From: an uncultured Colwellia sp.
GTDB taxonomy: Bacteria; Pseudomonadota; Gammaproteobacteria; Enterobacterales; Alteromonadaceae
Reading direction: 5' to 3'
Assembly (NCBI GenBank): GCA_913057925.1
Contig: CAJXPG010000023.1
Coordinates: 1 to 36,349 of the forward strand
Length of the DNA: 36,349 nt
Shown here: piece after piece, positions 35,106-36,349 of the stretch
Layout of the letters: each line of letters begins with the position of its first letter
Numbering within the stretch: position 1 is the stretch's first letter
Program-made: the position numbers and the translations under genes
Notes under the pieces: model-generated
The model's input: the letters and a program-made list of their open reading frames with translations, nothing else
Database searches by the model: none
Told to the model about the DNA's origin: nothing

Positions 35106-35648
35106 TTATTTACTAATTAATTTATCTTTAAGGTTGATTACTTTGCTAACGCCGGCGCCAAGTTTCATTAACGTATTAAGCTTTTCAGGGCTCATACTTT
35201 GCAACTCGCCTGCCCAGTGGGTGACTGTTTCAAGTAAGTCATGAATTTCATGCATCTGCTTTTGTGCGTATTGTTCTTTTTGATTGGCAGGTTCGTCTAA
35301 CAGGTTATCGCGAAGTAATGACAGTGTTGGATCTACTTCACGTTTACGGCGTTCTTCAAATACTCGTGTAGCCATTTCCCAAATAGAGCCGGCAGGTGAG
35401 TAATATTCTTTTCTATCTTTAGGTTTATGCTGCACCTGCACTAATCGCCATGACTGCAATTCTTTGATGCCCATGCTGACATTACCACGGGAAATATTAA
35501 GCGCTTCAGAAATTTGCATAGCACTTAGTGGCTCTTCATGAATAATTAATAAACCGTACATTTGCCCGACAGTACGGTTAAAGCCCCAGCGGCTACCCAT
35601 TTCACCGCAGTGCATGACGAAGGATTCTATTTTTGCTGTAAGTATCAT
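35106..35648 (-). CDS. GbsR/MarR family transcriptional regulator
   Basis: The 180-residue regulator starts at the ATG at 35648 (MILTAKIESFVMHCGEMGSRWG); a frame extension to 35708 would run through an FNR box and is non-conserved. GEMGSRWGFNRTVGQMYGLL is the signature of GbsR-type regulators. A winged helix-turn-helix follows (LSAMQISEALNISRGNVSMGIKEL), then a wing with KDRKEYY and helical C-terminal dimerisation sequence. In Bacillus GbsR senses choline, but proteobacterial relatives beside cydAB have no known ligand to my knowledge. Position suggests control of cydAB. Confidence 0.85.
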   Translation of the reverse strand: MILTAKIESFVMHCGEMGSRWGFNRTVGQMYGLLIIHEEPLSAMQISEALNISRGNVSMGIKELQSWRLVQVQHKPKDRKEYYSPAGSIWEMATRVFEERRKREVDPTLSLLRDNLLDEPANQKEQYAQKQMHEIHDLLETVTHWAGELQSMSPEKLNTLMKLGAGVSKVINLKDKLISK

Positions 35649-35663
35649 ATGTAAGTTCTGAAG

Positions 35664-35690
35664 TTTCAGTATTTTCTGAAAGTTTAAACT
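35664..35690. promoter_or_regulatory. Palindromes over the regulator promoter, candidate operator
   Basis: TTTCAG-N6-CTGAAA (35664-35681) overlaps the presumed -10 (AATACT, 35668-35673), and the perfect palindrome AGTTTAAACT (35681-35690) adjoins it. Either could be the autoregulatory site of the GbsR-type protein; inference only. Confidence 0.4.
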
Positions 35691-35694
35691 TATA

Positions 35695-35708
35695 TTGATA
35701 TAGATCAA
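35695..35708. promoter_or_regulatory. FNR/EtrA box upstream of the GbsR-type regulator
   Basis: TTGATATAGATCAA matches the FNR consensus TTGAT-N4-ATCAA in every fixed base. Its centre lies about 41 bases upstream of a start point predicted from the -10-like AATACT at 35668-35673, the classical position for activation. A second pair of half-sites (35725-35740) has a six-base spacer. Confidence 0.75.
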
Positions 35709-35826
35709 GTTTTAATTGGGTTTATTGATAAAAAAATCAAGATTCTCTTAGAAGGGTGATGAGAAAAAGGGGATGTGTAGCCGATTTCATCATAGAAAGA
35801 TGTCAGTAGCGGGTCTGTTAACAAAA

Positions 35827-35853
35827 AAAGCCCTAAACGGTGTTTAGGGCTTT
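35827..35853 (-). terminator. Rho-independent terminator of the PPC-domain gene
   Basis: AAAGCCCTAAAC (35827-35838) and GTTTAGGGCTTT (35842-35853) form a 12-bp perfect stem with a three-base loop, followed by T on the minus strand, 30 bases after the stop. Confidence 0.9.
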
Positions 35854-35882
35854 GAAAAACAATACGCTAAAAATGAGTTATG

Positions 35883-36349
35883 TTATTGTTCAGTAATGGT
35901 TAATTTAACACCACCAAATTCACCATCAAGGGTAATGTAATGCCAATAAACAGTAGGATCTAATTCAACAATTAAACTGTCGAAGTTACCGTCACCATTA
36001 GCATAACCATTGTTATCTTGTGCTGAAGGCCAGCCATCTGCTTTAAACATGATATCAGCATTGCCCCAACCGCCAGATGTTCTTAACTCAAAGCGAGTGG
36101 CTAGGTTATTATCATTACGAATAATGAAAGATGCGCGACCAGCAGATGAGTTAATACATTCAACAACTTGGTTAGTTGTCACTGCATTATTGTTTTCATC
36201 ATGTTGGTTTGCCGGAATATCAACAATACATGGAGAGAAGTCAGTACTAATTGTTACTGGCTCACCTGCCCAGTTACCAGCAGTGCCAGAAGCAGTTGAG
36301 TCAGTATCATTTGGACCAATTTCAACAATGTTGCTTGTACCTAGTACTA
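35883..36349 (-). CDS. Secreted protein with PPC-like C-terminal domain (partial)
   Basis: The frame is open from the stop at 35883 to the window edge, giving the last 154 residues; a GTG at 36182 is internal and not the start. The final ~90 residues (from RASFIIRNDNN to GGVKLTITEQ) resemble a bacterial pre-peptidase C-terminal (PPC) domain: FELRTSGGWGNADIMFKADGWPS, then an Asn/Asp/Gly-rich turn, then YWHYITLDGEFGGVKLTI. Upstream sequence is Thr/Asn/Gly-rich with two cysteines (SPC, VEC) that may pair. PPC domains usually end secreted peptidases, but the catalytic part lies outside, so the function is open. Confidence 0.6.
   Translation of the reverse strand, partial: VLGTSNIVEIGPNDTDSTASGTAGNWAGEPVTISTDFSPCIVDIPANQHDENNNAVTTNQVVECINSSAGRASFIIRNDNNLATRFELRTSGGWGNADIMFKADGWPSAQDNNGYANGDGNFDSLIVELDPTVYWHYITLDGEFGGVKLTITEQ

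Noticed and set aside
36182-36349. GTG at 36182 as the start of a 99-residue gene
   Set aside because: The frame continues open upstream to the window edge with similar composition, and no ribosome-binding site precedes the GTG.

Overview
The window looks like chromosomal DNA of a low-GC, cold-water marine gammaproteobacterium, most likely in or near Colwellia/Thalassotalea (Alteromonadales). The main clues are the enterobacterial-type his operon order, an epd-pgk-fbaA cluster behind transketolase, a TorF-type porin, a YoaA-type helicase and a GcvR-like ACT protein. Genus placement is inference from protein flavour and AT-rich intergenic DNA; there is no 16S gene here. I see no insertion sequence, integrase, phage gene or CRISPR array.

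Layout. At 1-527 lies the 5' part of a secreted solute-binding-like protein (minus strand). From 8461 down to 656 runs a complete his operon on the minus strand: leader peptide hisL with four consecutive His codons, attenuator, then hisG-D-C-B-H-A-F-IE, closed by a strong hairpin at 572-613. Directly upstream, 11860 down to 8656, is a tightly packed four-gene operon: a small membrane protein rich in His/Asp/Glu metal-type motifs, a ketoacyl-ACP synthase III-like enzyme with an intact Cys-His-Asn triad, a haem-oxygenase-fold diiron-type oxidase, and a protein I do not recognise. This is the best candidate in the window for an undescribed pathway, probably fatty-acid-derived.

From 12103 to 17247 are an acidic hypothetical protein, a YoaA/DinG helicase, a GcvR-like ACT protein, a PilZ protein and the ABC-F translation factor EttA. 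The 17.2-19.8 kb stretch is sparse: a 34-residue hydrophobic protein, a lipoprotein, a DUF481 outer-membrane protein and a degenerate 14-bp tandem repeat between the last two. From 25888 down to 19911 is a carbon-metabolism block (tktA, epd, pgk, fbaA), with an 11-bp phased T-tract repeat between pgk and fbaA.

From 26102 to 29852 lie a MASE1/CHASE-like sensor whose kinase part has lost its phosphoacceptor histidine, a 45-residue membrane protein, a TorF-type porin and tRNA-Arg(CCT). From 30081 to 32389 is a three-gene ECF sigma factor / membrane anti-sigma candidate / exported coiled-coil protein module. Finally, on the minus strand, come a CioAB-type cytochrome bd oxidase, a GbsR/MarR-type regulator with a perfect FNR box in its promoter, and the 3' end of a secreted protein with a PPC-like C-terminal domain.
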